Notes under the pieces: model-generated
The model's database searches: none
Seen by the model: the letters and a program-made list of their open reading frames with translations, nothing else
Told to the model about the DNA's origin: nothing
Part shown: piece by piece, positions 53,725 through 62,800 of the stretch
How the letters are laid out: each line of letters starts with the position of its first letter
Numbering within the stretch: the first letter of the stretch is position 1
Program-made: the position numbers and the translations under genes
Source of the DNA: Succinispira mobilis DSM 6222
Lineage (GTDB): Bacteria > Bacillota > Negativicutes > Acidaminococcales > Succinispiraceae
Assembly: GCF_000384135.1 (NCBI RefSeq)
Contig: NZ_KB913028.1
Span: forward strand, 1,991,298 to 2,055,297
Reading direction: 5' to 3'
DNA: 64,000 nucleotides

Positions 53725-56700
53725 TTATCTTAAAAGTTGTACAACGCCTTGTGGTTGTTGGTTAGCTTGCGCAAGCATAGCTTGAGCTGCTTGATTTAAG
53801 ATATTGTTCTTTTGGAAGATAGTCATTTCTTTAGCCATATCTAAATCGCGAATACGAGATTCAGCGGCAGATAAGTTTTCAGAAGCTGTTCCTAAGTTGT
53901 TAATTGTATGTTCTAATCTATTTTGCATTGCCCCTAGTAAGCTTCTTTGAGAAGATACTTTAGTCACTGCATTATTGATAGTTTCAATTGCAACTTGAGC
54001 CCCAAATTTGCTAGAAATATCTACTTTATCTACACCGATAGCTTCTGCACGCATATCACCTACAGAGATAAACGCTGTTTGACCAGAGTTAGCACCGATG
54101 TGAGTTAAGATAGATTCATCAAGGTTTGTAGATGCAGCTTCCGCTTTACCGAATACATAAGTTACGCTATCGCCAACTTTCATGTTTTCGAAATTAAGTT
54201 TTACAGTTGCGCCTTCACCTTGAAGACCAGCTACAGATTTGCTTAAATCTAATGAACCATCATCATTAAATTTAACTGTGTTTTGTTTACCAGTGTTGTC
54301 TACTAATTTGAACTCATTGCTCATTTCATCAGCAAGAGCTGCTTTAGTTTTAGTTGCTACTTCACTATCCGCTACTACATTAGCTTTAGTGTTGAATTTA
54401 GTACCATTGTCAGTAGTCATTGCTGCTTCAATAGCTACTTGTAATTCAGCTTTATTGAAAGTGTCTGGCAATTCTGTTGCCAAAGCTTCTTTCGCAAGGC
54501 TAACTGCTTTGTTCATAGTTTCTGTAGCTACCGTAGTATCTGCAGTAACTTTAGCTTGAGTATTTACATCGCCATAAGTACTAGTAATTAATTTTTCCAT
54601 GATTGCATCATTGATGGAACCAGTGCCAATCAAGTTGTCAAGTACTTTTTTAGCTTCTACTTTTTGATTTTCTACAGCAACTTTATAAGTTTCTGTATCA
54701 TCAGTAGCTATCTGTCCACCTTCAAGAACTACTTTATCAGCTAATTTGCTAGTTAACTCTGCTGTTAAACCTAACTCTTTACCAGCTTGAGCTACTTGTT
54801 CTTTCATAACTTTAGTTACTACACTCTTATAAGCATCAGTAGCTTTAATAACATTAACAGTACTAGCCACTGAACCATTAGCTGATACAGCCATATCAGC
54901 TGCTACGTTAGCAACTTCAGCCATCGCACCATTAGCTACTGCTTTTGCAGCAGCACCAGTTTCCATGTCTTTTACTAAAGCCGCTTGATAAGAAGTTGTA
55001 CCTTTAATTGTTCCAGAAGTATTAACAGCAGTTGCGGCTACAGCCACACCACTTGCATCTGCAATAGTTTGAGCCACTTCTTCACTAACCCCTTTATTAA
55101 GAGCTGCGGTTTTTGAAGTTGCTTTTAAATCCTTGTTAAGAGCCGCGGTGTATTCAGCATCACCAGTTGCATATCCTGCTGATGCAGTAGTTCCACCTTG
55201 AAGAACTACTTTATCACCAATAGTATTAGCTAATTCAGTCGATACACCTTTAGCCAAAGCCGCTCCTTGAGCTGCTGTTACCATGTCAGCCCGAACTGCC
55301 GCTACATATCTTCCATCAGTCAAAACACTTGCTGCTGTTACTTGCGTTGCATTAACAATTGCTATTTCGGCAATGGTTTTCGCTACATTAGCTGAAACCC
55401 CTTTAGACAAAGCAGATTCTTCCGCTTTACTACGCGCATAAGTATCAAGTGCAGTTTTATATACAGACTTAGCAGTTACATTTGCGTCAGCAGCCTCTAC
55501 CGTCATATCTGTTATAGTTGCTTCAGCTACAGCATTAGCCATCGCTTTCGAAACACCTTGTGATTGCATAAAAGCAGAAACCACTTCGCGTCCTGCAGTT
55601 TCAACAACTTTTTTAAAATCACTACTTGCTAGAACAGTAGCTGTAGTTTTTACAGCTAATCCACTAACCATAATATCTGCTGTGGCTTTTGCTGTTTGTG
55701 CTGAAGATACAGACATACTATCAATTGCCCGATCTTTTGCTTCACCACTTACTACTGTTTGGAATACGAAGTTAGCTTTTACTTCTGTATTAGTTTTTAC
55801 TTCTGTACCAGAAACAATAGCGTCTGCCATTGCCTTAGATATTGCCTCGCTGTTAGTTTTCTTAGCTTCTTGGTAAGCAGCATTTTTCATAATGTCAGAC
55901 ATAGCATTTTTGTAACCAAGGTCCATTTTTACCATGCTTTCATCATTAGTACTACCATCATCATTTACCGCAACTTTGGCAATTGCTGCAGCTAATGTAG
56001 TGTTACCAGTCATTTCTACTGCTTTATTAGTAATAGCATTAGTAACCGCGGCTTTAGCATTATCGGTCATGGCTTTTTTCACAGTGGCTTGTACCGTAGC
56101 TGAGTCCGCATTACTTGCTAAAGCATTTACCGCATTTAACATTTTATCTACTACAGCACTACCCATAACATCGCGTACTGCTGAACTATCAAGGGCATTA
56201 GCGGCTTGAGCTTTCGCGTCAGCTGCATCAACATATTGTTTATTAGCTAAGCCATCAAGCACTGCTTTTACATTAGTCCCAACTCCTACAACATCATCTA
56301 AGTTACTCTCGATACTGGTTTTAATAGCCGTAGCTGCATTTTTAGCAGCAGTTATTGCTGCTGTAGCTGCCTTAATAACACCTGTCGCTGCAATATATCC
56401 ATCTCCTAAAACTGAAGAAGCGCTATTCTTAACGAGTCCAGCCTTATCAATAGCACTGGCAATCGCACCAGTAACTGCCGCCACCGCTAAAGAAACCGCA
56501 TGAACTGCAGAACCTGCCGCTGTAGAAGCCGCATTTTCTACCAATACTGCAGCATTTACTGCTGCCGTTACGGCTACAGAAGCTGTATTTTGCAATGTTT
56601 CCGCTGCATTTACCGCTGCAGCTACCGCTGCATCGCCAACACCTTTAATGCGGCCAGCTTCATCTTTAACGATATTTAATTGAGTGTCACTCATGCTTGC

Positions 56701-57432
56701 TTTGTTAGCTGCTGTACGCAATTTATTAAGCATTGTGCTGTCTACTTTTAAGTCTTCAGCAACTTTAATAGCTTCATTAACTGCATTGGCTACTTTATCA
56801 GTAAAACCAGTACCAGCTGCAAGTGTTTTTTCAATCGCACCAGCGATATCTTCTACAACTTGGTTAGCATCGCTACGGATAAGCATGAATGCACCATCAA
56901 CACCTACAGTTTTAGCTGCTTCTGCTAATTTTTCCATACCTGCTTTATCAATTGTCAATGCTGAGTTGTTGTTAACTTTTACTGAACCTTCAACAGCATC
57001 TTTAACACCTTTAGCTGAACCGTCAAGTAATTTCTTAGTATTGAACTCAGTAGTGTTACCGATACGGTCAATTTCAGAAATCAATTGTTTTACTTCGTTT
57101 TGAAGTTCTTTACGGTCGTCATCAGTGTTTGTATCATTTGCGGATTGTACAGAAAGTTCACGCATACGTTGAAGAATGCTGTGTGTTTCATTCAATGCAC
57201 CTTCAGCAGTTTGAATCAAAGAAATTGTATCTTGAGAGTTACGGCTTGCTTGATCAAGACCGCGGATTTGCGCTCTCATTTTTTCAGAAATCGCCAAGCC
57301 TGCAGCATCGTCACCAGCGCGGTTGATACGAAGACCTGAAGAAAGTTTTTCTAAGTTTTTAGAAGAATTTTGAGTGTTTGTGATCATTTGGCGATGAGTA
57401 TTCATCGCAGAAATATTATGATTGATAATCAT
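53725..57432 (-). CDS. Giant flagellin (1235 aa), probable major filament subunit
   Basis: N-terminal D0/D1 ([36 protein letters not shown]) and C-terminal D1/D0 ([34 protein letters not shown]) are canonical. About 950 residues lie between them, dominated by Ala-rich helical repeats of roughly 50 residues (for example [17 protein letters not shown] and [17 protein letters not shown], each with a V..GG or V..AT strand and Y..A segment). The module with [11 protein letters not shown] and IGANSGQ before the C-terminus is shared with the flagellin at 275-4009. The start is ATG at 57432 after AAGGAGGA (57441-57448); the longer frame covers the leader. A sigma-28 promoter, CsrA-type hairpin, and adjacent csrA, fliW, fliS and maf suggest this is the main flagellin. 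Confidence 0.95.
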   Translation of the reverse strand: MIINHNISAMNTHRQMITNTQNSSKNLEKLSSGLRINRAGDDAAGLAISEKMRAQIRGLDQASRNSQDTISLIQTAEGALNETHSILQRMRELSVQSANDTNTDDDRKELQNEVKQLISEIDRIGNTTEFNTKKLLDGSAKGVKDAVEGSVKVNNNSALTIDKAGMEKLAEAAKTVGVDGAFMLIRSDANQVVEDIAGAIEKTLAAGTGFTDKVANAVNEAIKVAEDLKVDSTMLNKLRTAANKASMSDTQLNIVKDEAGRIKGVGDAAVAAAVNAAETLQNTASVAVTAAVNAAVLVENAASTAAGSAVHAVSLAVAAVTGAIASAIDKAGLVKNSASSVLGDGYIAATGVIKAATAAITAAKNAATAIKTSIESNLDDVVGVGTNVKAVLDGLANKQYVDAADAKAQAANALDSSAVRDVMGSAVVDKMLNAVNALASNADSATVQATVKKAMTDNAKAAVTNAITNKAVEMTGNTTLAAAIAKVAVNDDGSTNDESMVKMDLGYKNAMSDIMKNAAYQEAKKTNSEAISKAMADAIVSGTEVKTNTEVKANFVFQTVVSGEAKDRAIDSMSVSSAQTAKATADIMVSGLAVKTTATVLASSDFKKVVETAGREVVSAFMQSQGVSKAMANAVAEATITDMTVEAADANVTAKSVYKTALDTYARSKAEESALSKGVSANVAKTIAEIAIVNATQVTAASVLTDGRYVAAVRADMVTAAQGAALAKGVSTELANTIGDKVVLQGGTTASAGYATGDAEYTAALNKDLKATSKTAALNKGVSEEVAQTIADASGVAVAATAVNTSGTIKGTTSYQAALVKDMETGAAAKAVANGAMAEVANVAADMAVSANGSVASTVNVIKATDAYKSVVTKVMKEQVAQAGKELGLTAELTSKLADKVVLEGGQIATDDTETYKVAVENQKVEAKKVLDNLIGTGSINDAIMEKLITSTYGDVNTQAKVTADTTVATETMNKAVSLAKEALATELPDTFNKAELQVAIEAAMTTDNGTKFNTKANVVADSEVATKTKAALADEMSNEFKLVDNTGKQNTVKFNDDGSLDLSKSVAGLQGEGATVKLNFENMKVGDSVTYVFGKAEAASTNLDESILTHIGANSGQTAFISVGDMRAEAIGVDKVDISSKFGAQVAIETINNAVTKVSSQRSLLGAMQNRLEHTINNLGTASENLSAAESRIRDLDMAKEMTIFQKNNILNQAAQAMLAQANQQPQGVVQLLR

Positions 57433-57440
57433 GGTTAATA

Positions 57441-57473
57441 TCCTCCTTGATATTTTTATTAGGCATCCTTGCC
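57441..57473 (-). promoter_or_regulatory. CsrA-type binding sites in the flagellin leader
   Basis: GGCA-AGGA-TGCC (57462-57473) is a hairpin with AGGA wholly in the loop, the preferred CsrA target. The second GGA motif is the Shine-Dalgarno AAGGAGGA itself (57441-57448), 13 bases closer to the start. The pair matches the two-site layout of the Bacillus subtilis hag leader, where CsrA blocks ribosome binding. Confidence 0.75.
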
Positions 57474-57546
57474 CTTTTTTTGTATAATAAACAGTTTTGG
57501 AAATTTTCGGCCGATATAATCTCCTCAACTGTCACTATCAACCCTT

Positions 57547-57573
57547 ATATCGTTGAAATATTTTAGGACTTAA
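57547..57573 (-). promoter_or_regulatory. Sigma-28 promoter of the giant flagellin
   Basis: Read leftward: TTAA(G), 15 bases, AACGATAT, against the sigma-D consensus TAAA-N15-GCCGATAT. It lies in the 151-base gap after csrA and would give a leader of about 108 bases. Confidence 0.7.
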
Positions 57574-57583
57574 ATGTTTTTTA

Positions 57584-57808
57584 TTATTTTTTTATTTTTT
57601 GTAAGAGATTTTCTACCACCGTATTATCCACTATTGCTTCACGGTTTGCAAGCATTATTTCTTGATAAAGCTCGCCACGATAAATATTAACATCACGCGG
57701 CGCATCTATAGCTAATTTTACCACATCGCCCTTTATTTCTACAACTGTCAACATAATCTCATCGCCAATTACAATACTTTGTTTACTTTTTCTACTAAGA
57801 ACTAGCAT
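57584..57808 (-). CDS. csrA: Translational regulator CsrA (74 aa)
   Basis: RNA-binding repressor. MLVLSRKSKQSIVIGDEIML and VKLAIDAPRDVNIYRGELYQEI contain the conserved core with the RNA-contacting Arg of NIYR. Overlaps fliW by 14 bases. The nearby hairpin in the flagellin leader is its likely target; FliW is its antagonist. Confidence 0.96.
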   Translation of the reverse strand: MLVLSRKSKQSIVIGDEIMLTVVEIKGDVVKLAIDAPRDVNIYRGELYQEIMLANREAIVDNTVVENLLQKIKK

Positions 57809-58256
57809 ATTGCTCTTGCTCTTTTCTTATTAAGGGTTTATCTAAAGGTTGCTTAATACTATAAGGCGAAGAGTTTATAATATATTGTTTTGCTAGATTT
57901 TTGTTGATGTTGAAAACAACTGGCGCCGTAAGGTTAATCAAAATATCTTCTGTGTTTTTTTCAATTTTCACGATACTATAAACCTGCACATCAGTTTCAG
58001 AAACAATCTTCAAATCTTGTTGTGCAGCATCATCTAAGTCAAAAACATATTCTGGAAAAAAAACAAAAGGCTGGGTCAAGAGAAAGGTCAATTCCGGAGT
58101 TTGCAGCGATTGTAAATACAAAAAATCTTCTTGTCCCGTAGGCAGTAAGGCAAATTGCACCTCTTGTTCAAACCCCGGTAGTGGCTTTACAAATCTATAT
58201 ACATCTTTGGGATCTACTTGAACTTCACCGAATCTAATTGTTTGTACTGTAATCAT
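57795..58256 (-). CDS. fliW: Flagellar assembly factor FliW (153 aa)
   Basis: Binds CsrA or free flagellin; when flagellin is exported, FliW sequesters CsrA and flagellin translation resumes. RFGEVQVDPKDVYRFVKPLPGFE is the usual N-terminal motif, and NLTAPVVFNINKNLAKQYII is the conserved C-terminal segment. Co-translated with csrA by overlap. The C-terminal extension is typical. Confidence 0.95.
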   Translation of the reverse strand: MITVQTIRFGEVQVDPKDVYRFVKPLPGFEQEVQFALLPTGQEDFLYLQSLQTPELTFLLTQPFVFFPEYVFDLDDAAQQDLKIVSETDVQVYSIVKIEKNTEDILINLTAPVVFNINKNLAKQYIINSSPYSIKQPLDKPLIRKEQEQYASS

Positions 58257-58264
58257 ATGCCCTC

Positions 58265-58843
58265 CTATGCTTTCACATCTATTCCTGGACTAGCCTTGCC
58301 TACCCAATCAATATTTAGGCTTCCATAACTAGCTACATTGCTCGTTACCTTTGCAACTTGCGTGTTATTAACTACCTTTGCTGCCCGAACATTTAAAGTG
58401 GCCTTATTGGTTTGCCAGTTGATTTGTAATGCTTGGTTTTTAGTATAACTAATATTTGGTCCTGGTTTATATTTAATAACAGGCGCTGAGGGAATATCCG
58501 GGTTAACAGACTCCCAAGAAATATCATAGATAGCTTGAAATCCTTTTTCAATCTGCATTAGCCGATTTCCCTCATCAACCATCCGGTCAATAAAGTCCGA
58601 GGTAGCCTGTTTTCCTTCACTAGCCATATCTTGCCGCAAAGCGGTATTGTTTTTATAGCCCATAGCATAACGGGCATCGACAGTATCAATTTCCAAAGTA
58701 CCGCCTTTATTGCCAGTTATTTCCAAAATGGCGGCTGGTTGCGTTTGTTCAATTTTTTGCGCTTCCGTCTGCAAATCCAACTTGGTATGAGCTGGATAGA
58801 TATCCAGCCTAGCCGGACTAGACTGAATTTGGATTTGAAACAT
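58265..58843 (-). CDS. DUF6470 (YviE-like) protein (192 aa)
   Basis: Conserved gene between flgL and fliW in Bacillus and relatives; function unknown. The conserved start (PARLDIYPAHTKLDLQTEAQ) and the C-terminal YGSLNIDWVGKASPGIDVKA, which fits YviE-like proteins, are seen. No membrane segment. Position and pattern are the evidence. Confidence 0.8.
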   Translation of the reverse strand: MFQIQIQSSPARLDIYPAHTKLDLQTEAQKIEQTQPAAILEITGNKGGTLEIDTVDARYAMGYKNNTALRQDMASEGKQATSDFIDRMVDEGNRLMQIEKGFQAIYDISWESVNPDIPSAPVIKYKPGPNISYTKNQALQINWQTNKATLNVRAAKVVNNTQVAKVTSNVASYGSLNIDWVGKASPGIDVKA

Positions 58844-58877
58844 TTATACCACCTCACCATTTCCGCCAAGTTTATTT

Positions 58878-59789
58878 TTAATTCAAAAAGTCTAACAACG
58901 AAGTCGGCATTATTTTGGAACCGATAGAAAGTGATGCTCGATATAAGAGTTCACTACTTTTCATATCAATTGTCGCTTTAGCCATATCTAAGTCATCATT
59001 TTTAGCTAAATCTTCATACACCCGATTAGAGTTGTCGCCAATGATATTTTGCATCATCTCATAAGTAGACATTCTCGTACCTACTTTAGTATTGGCTGCA
59101 ATCACTCGATCCTGTGCCGAATCTACGCTAGCTAGTCCCACATTTGACACCCAAGCTAAATCTGGGCTCCCACTCCGCAATTCTTTTTGGAGAATATTTA
59201 ATTGATTAAACACCTCTAAATCTGGTCCAAAAGCTTCTGCAGCTGTAGTATTAACTGAATCTTGTCCTGGCGAAGCCGCTCCAGCCTGTAACTTTAAAGA
59301 AATGTAATTATTATCACCTTGAAATACTACACTCCCATCTTCTTGACGCACAAAAGGTTGCGTAGCATCCGCCTGTCCCGAAAACAAAAAGCGATTGCCG
59401 ACTTTTATATTCGCAGTTTCTACCATATTGTCAATTATACCATTTATTTCTTCCCCAATCGCTGCAATCGAACTTTCCGGATTAGGTGCGGTAGCTTGAA
59501 TAGTTAGTTCCTTTACTCTAGTTAACAGCGAGGTCATATTTTGCAAAGTTGAATCTGTACTAGTAAGCCAAGATATAGCATCATTGGCATTTTGATCAAA
59601 TTTTTCCAGCTCACCTTGGCTACTGCGAAAACGTAAACTTCTAACAACCCGAATCGGATCGTCAGAAGGACGATGCAAATCTAACCCATCCGTCATTTTT
59701 TCTGTAAGTTCGCTTTGTTTGGCCAGGGTTTTGTTTAAGCTATTTAAAAATTGATATGTCATATGTTGTGTTCCAATTCTAGAAGCCAT
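58878..59789 (-). CDS. flgL: Flagellar hook-filament junction protein FlgL (303 aa)
   Basis: Second junction protein (HAP3). MASRIGTQHMTYQFLNSLNK and LHRPSDDPIRVVRSLRFRS match the flagellin-like N-terminus of FlgL; the C-terminal helix with KNDDLDMAKATIDMKSSELLYRASLSIG is typical. Its length is ordinary, unlike FlgK next to it. ATG at 59789 is chosen; a GTG four codons upstream overlaps the ribosome binding site. Confidence 0.94.
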   Translation of the reverse strand: MASRIGTQHMTYQFLNSLNKTLAKQSELTEKMTDGLDLHRPSDDPIRVVRSLRFRSSQGELEKFDQNANDAISWLTSTDSTLQNMTSLLTRVKELTIQATAPNPESSIAAIGEEINGIIDNMVETANIKVGNRFLFSGQADATQPFVRQEDGSVVFQGDNNYISLKLQAGAASPGQDSVNTTAAEAFGPDLEVFNQLNILQKELRSGSPDLAWVSNVGLASVDSAQDRVIAANTKVGTRMSTYEMMQNIIGDNSNRVYEDLAKNDDLDMAKATIDMKSSELLYRASLSIGSKIMPTSLLDFLN

Positions 59790-59812
59790 CTTTATTTTCA
59801 CCTACCTATTTT

Positions 59813-62800
59813 TTATCTACCTACAGTACCCGTACCATTGATAAGTTTTTCTAACATCTCATCCATCGTCGTCATCATTCGGGCCGAAGCATTATAGGCT
59901 TTTTGAAATTGAATCATTAAAGCCAGCTCTTCATCTAAATTCACACCTGACACTTCCGAACGCCAGCCAAGCATTTGATCAACTAATATTTTAGTGTTTT
60001 CCGTGGTATCTGCAGCATTTTCACTTTGTATTCCCAGTACGCCAATTTGCCCTTCGTAGAAATTGGAAATCGACTTATCCATAACTGCCTTATATTGAGT
60101 TAAGCCTAAATTCGGTGAATCCTTAGTAACACTAGCATCCTTCGGTCCTACCTTAATAAATTGCGCCAATCTTACTGCATTATCCCCTGAACCATTGCCT
60201 TGAGGCATGGTAAAGGTATAGGTATCGCCCTTGTTATTAGCTGTATCAGCATTAATCTCTAGCTCAATTTTATAATTGAAGGTTGAAGGTGCTGTACTAC
60301 CATCAACTAAGTTGTCACTACTATCTAACATTACAGAAGATTTGCCAGTTTCGGCATTGTATTGCACTGTGCCCCGTCGCCAAATCGTACCATCTAATGT
60401 ATACTCAATTTCGCTAATACCGCCTTTTTCATCGGCTAATTTACTCACTTTTAACTGGAAATTAGTCGAAGCTGTACTATCGTACTGAATAGTAGTTTTA
60501 TTCACTAACTGTGCCGCTCCACCCGAATCTGGCCGAGCTTCAAAAACGAAATTATCACCAGCCTTGACACTCTTATTAACCGCTACACTGATGTCATAGG
60601 CAAAAGGCAGATCGCCTTTCATATTGATGTTTCCTTTAGAGTCAAGTGTTGCTGTCTTTTGAGTTACCCCGCCGTCCATAGAATATTGTACTTTCGTAGG
60701 TTTGCCATTCGTATCTACCGCAAGCACTGTAATTTCATAGGTCGTATTTACTTTACCAGCATATTTATAACCTAAAGGATCTACTAAGCTTATTATATCT
60801 GTTTTGGCGCCAACATTAAAGCTGTACTTATCACCTAATTTTTGTTCATCAGTAGGAATATCTAGAACAATATCAAAATTATCTCCTAGCAACCTAATTT
60901 TATCTTCAGCTGCCGTGCCGCCAGCAACTGTGGAAACAGCTGCCTCCGTATAAGTAACCCCTGCATCTGTTGTATATTTAGCCTCATATTGATTTAGCGT
61001 TTTGCCTTCTAAGGTGTTTTCCACACTAAATTTAATTTCCTTGCCATCACTTAAGCTACTCGCATCAAAATTCAAATCTATAGTATAAGACGGGGGTGTA
61101 TTGATTTGCGCTGTAGCTACTCCATTATTAATCGTTCCTGGTATCGTTGTTGTCGTTGCACCACCATCGGTAGAATATGTAATATCAAAAGAACCTGGTG
61201 TTTGAGGCGGTCCCACAATCTCAGGAGTCAAATTACTAATCGATAATTGAAAATCCGTTGCATTAGCTAAATTATAGTCCGTAACAGTGATTTTGTTCGT
61301 CAAAGCAACTTCAAAGTCTCGGCTCGTTGTTGAGTTATAGTTCATAGAATCGATTTTGGCTGAAGGCATAATTTTAAAATTATAATTGTCGCCTACATCT
61401 GACTTAACTCCGCCAGTATAATCTAAGTCCACATCAAATGAATATGTAGAGCCAGTTACCTTAACCTTTCCAGATTGCTGATCAATAGTAATTGTTACAT
61501 CAGTACTAGCTACTTTTGTGCCATTAACTGTAAGCTCAAACGCAGTTGGTTTACCATTAGTATCTACCTTACTTACTTCTAGTTTAAATTCACCAGTCTT
61601 ATTACCTTGATAGTGGGCATTACTCACACTAGCATTAGGAATTTGTAGATTGTTATATGTGGCATTAGTGTTAGTATTAACTTGAGTTACAGTCACAGTT
61701 GGAATTTGAAAACGATAAGTATCTAATTGCGCACTAATTTTAGCGGCATTAAGATCTAAATTTATGGCAAAATCTAATTTGCCATCTTTGCTTTTTACTT
61801 CATACTTACCCGTCACAGCATTTATAGTCACTGTAATATCATCGTTAGGAATAGTTTGCACCTTACCATCAATCGACAAATCAAATTTAGTTGGACGAGG
61901 TGGAGTAGCTGTATCTACGGCTAAGACATTCAAGATTATATCGCCACCCGTTGCTCCAGCGTAATAAGCCCCATCATCTAGGGTTGCACTCGGAATATCA
62001 GGATTAGCAGCATTAGCCGCCCCTACATTACTAGTTTTAGGTAAAGTAAAAGTATACTTATCGCCTATAGTAGAATTTAAGTTCCCCAATACACCCCGAT
62101 CCATTTTTAAAATCAAACTAAACGTTGAAGTTGCTGTATCTGTGATTGTGAAAGTCCCATCACCATTATCCGTTACACTAATATTAGCATCAGGAATTGT
62201 TACTGTAGCCCCATTATCTAGCTTAAAATTAAACTCAGTTGGGATTTGCGGCGTCGTTGCACTAAGATCACTAACTTCTAAAGAAAATGCTCCGGTTCCA
62301 GCACCATTATAGTATGAACCAGCCAGCAAACTACCTTTAGGAATTTCTGGTTGTTTACGACTATTTTCGACCTCAACCGTTACTTTGTTAAGTTTAAAAT
62401 CGTATTCATCACCAACAGTACTAGCTCCTGCAGCCACATTCATGGTAAAGCTAAATGCTTGGGTATTTTTGCTAGTACTAGCAACTTTCACATTACCATT
62501 ACTGTCTAACGCAATCGTATAATTATCTGCATCTAATTTTTTCCCATCTTGAAAAACTGTATAAGCACTGGGACGACCAGTAAGCGGATTAATTGCAGTT
62601 ACCTGCAATTTTATCTCACCTTCACCCGTACCATTATAATAACTCCCAGTTTGCAATACTGCTGCTGGTGGGGTAGTTGTCGGATTAACCCCAACCTCTG
62701 TATCAAGATTATCAAAATTAATAGTATATGTATCCGCCAAAGCACTAGTTCCTGCACCCATCTGCAAAGTTATATCTAGATCTTTGCCAGTGGCATACCG

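Noticed and set aside
57488-57517. GCCGATAT on the + strand, an exact sigma-28 -10 box
   Set aside because: The nearest TAAA is 18 bases upstream instead of 15 and it would point into csrA antisense. It lies inside the flagellin leader and is probably chance or leader structure.
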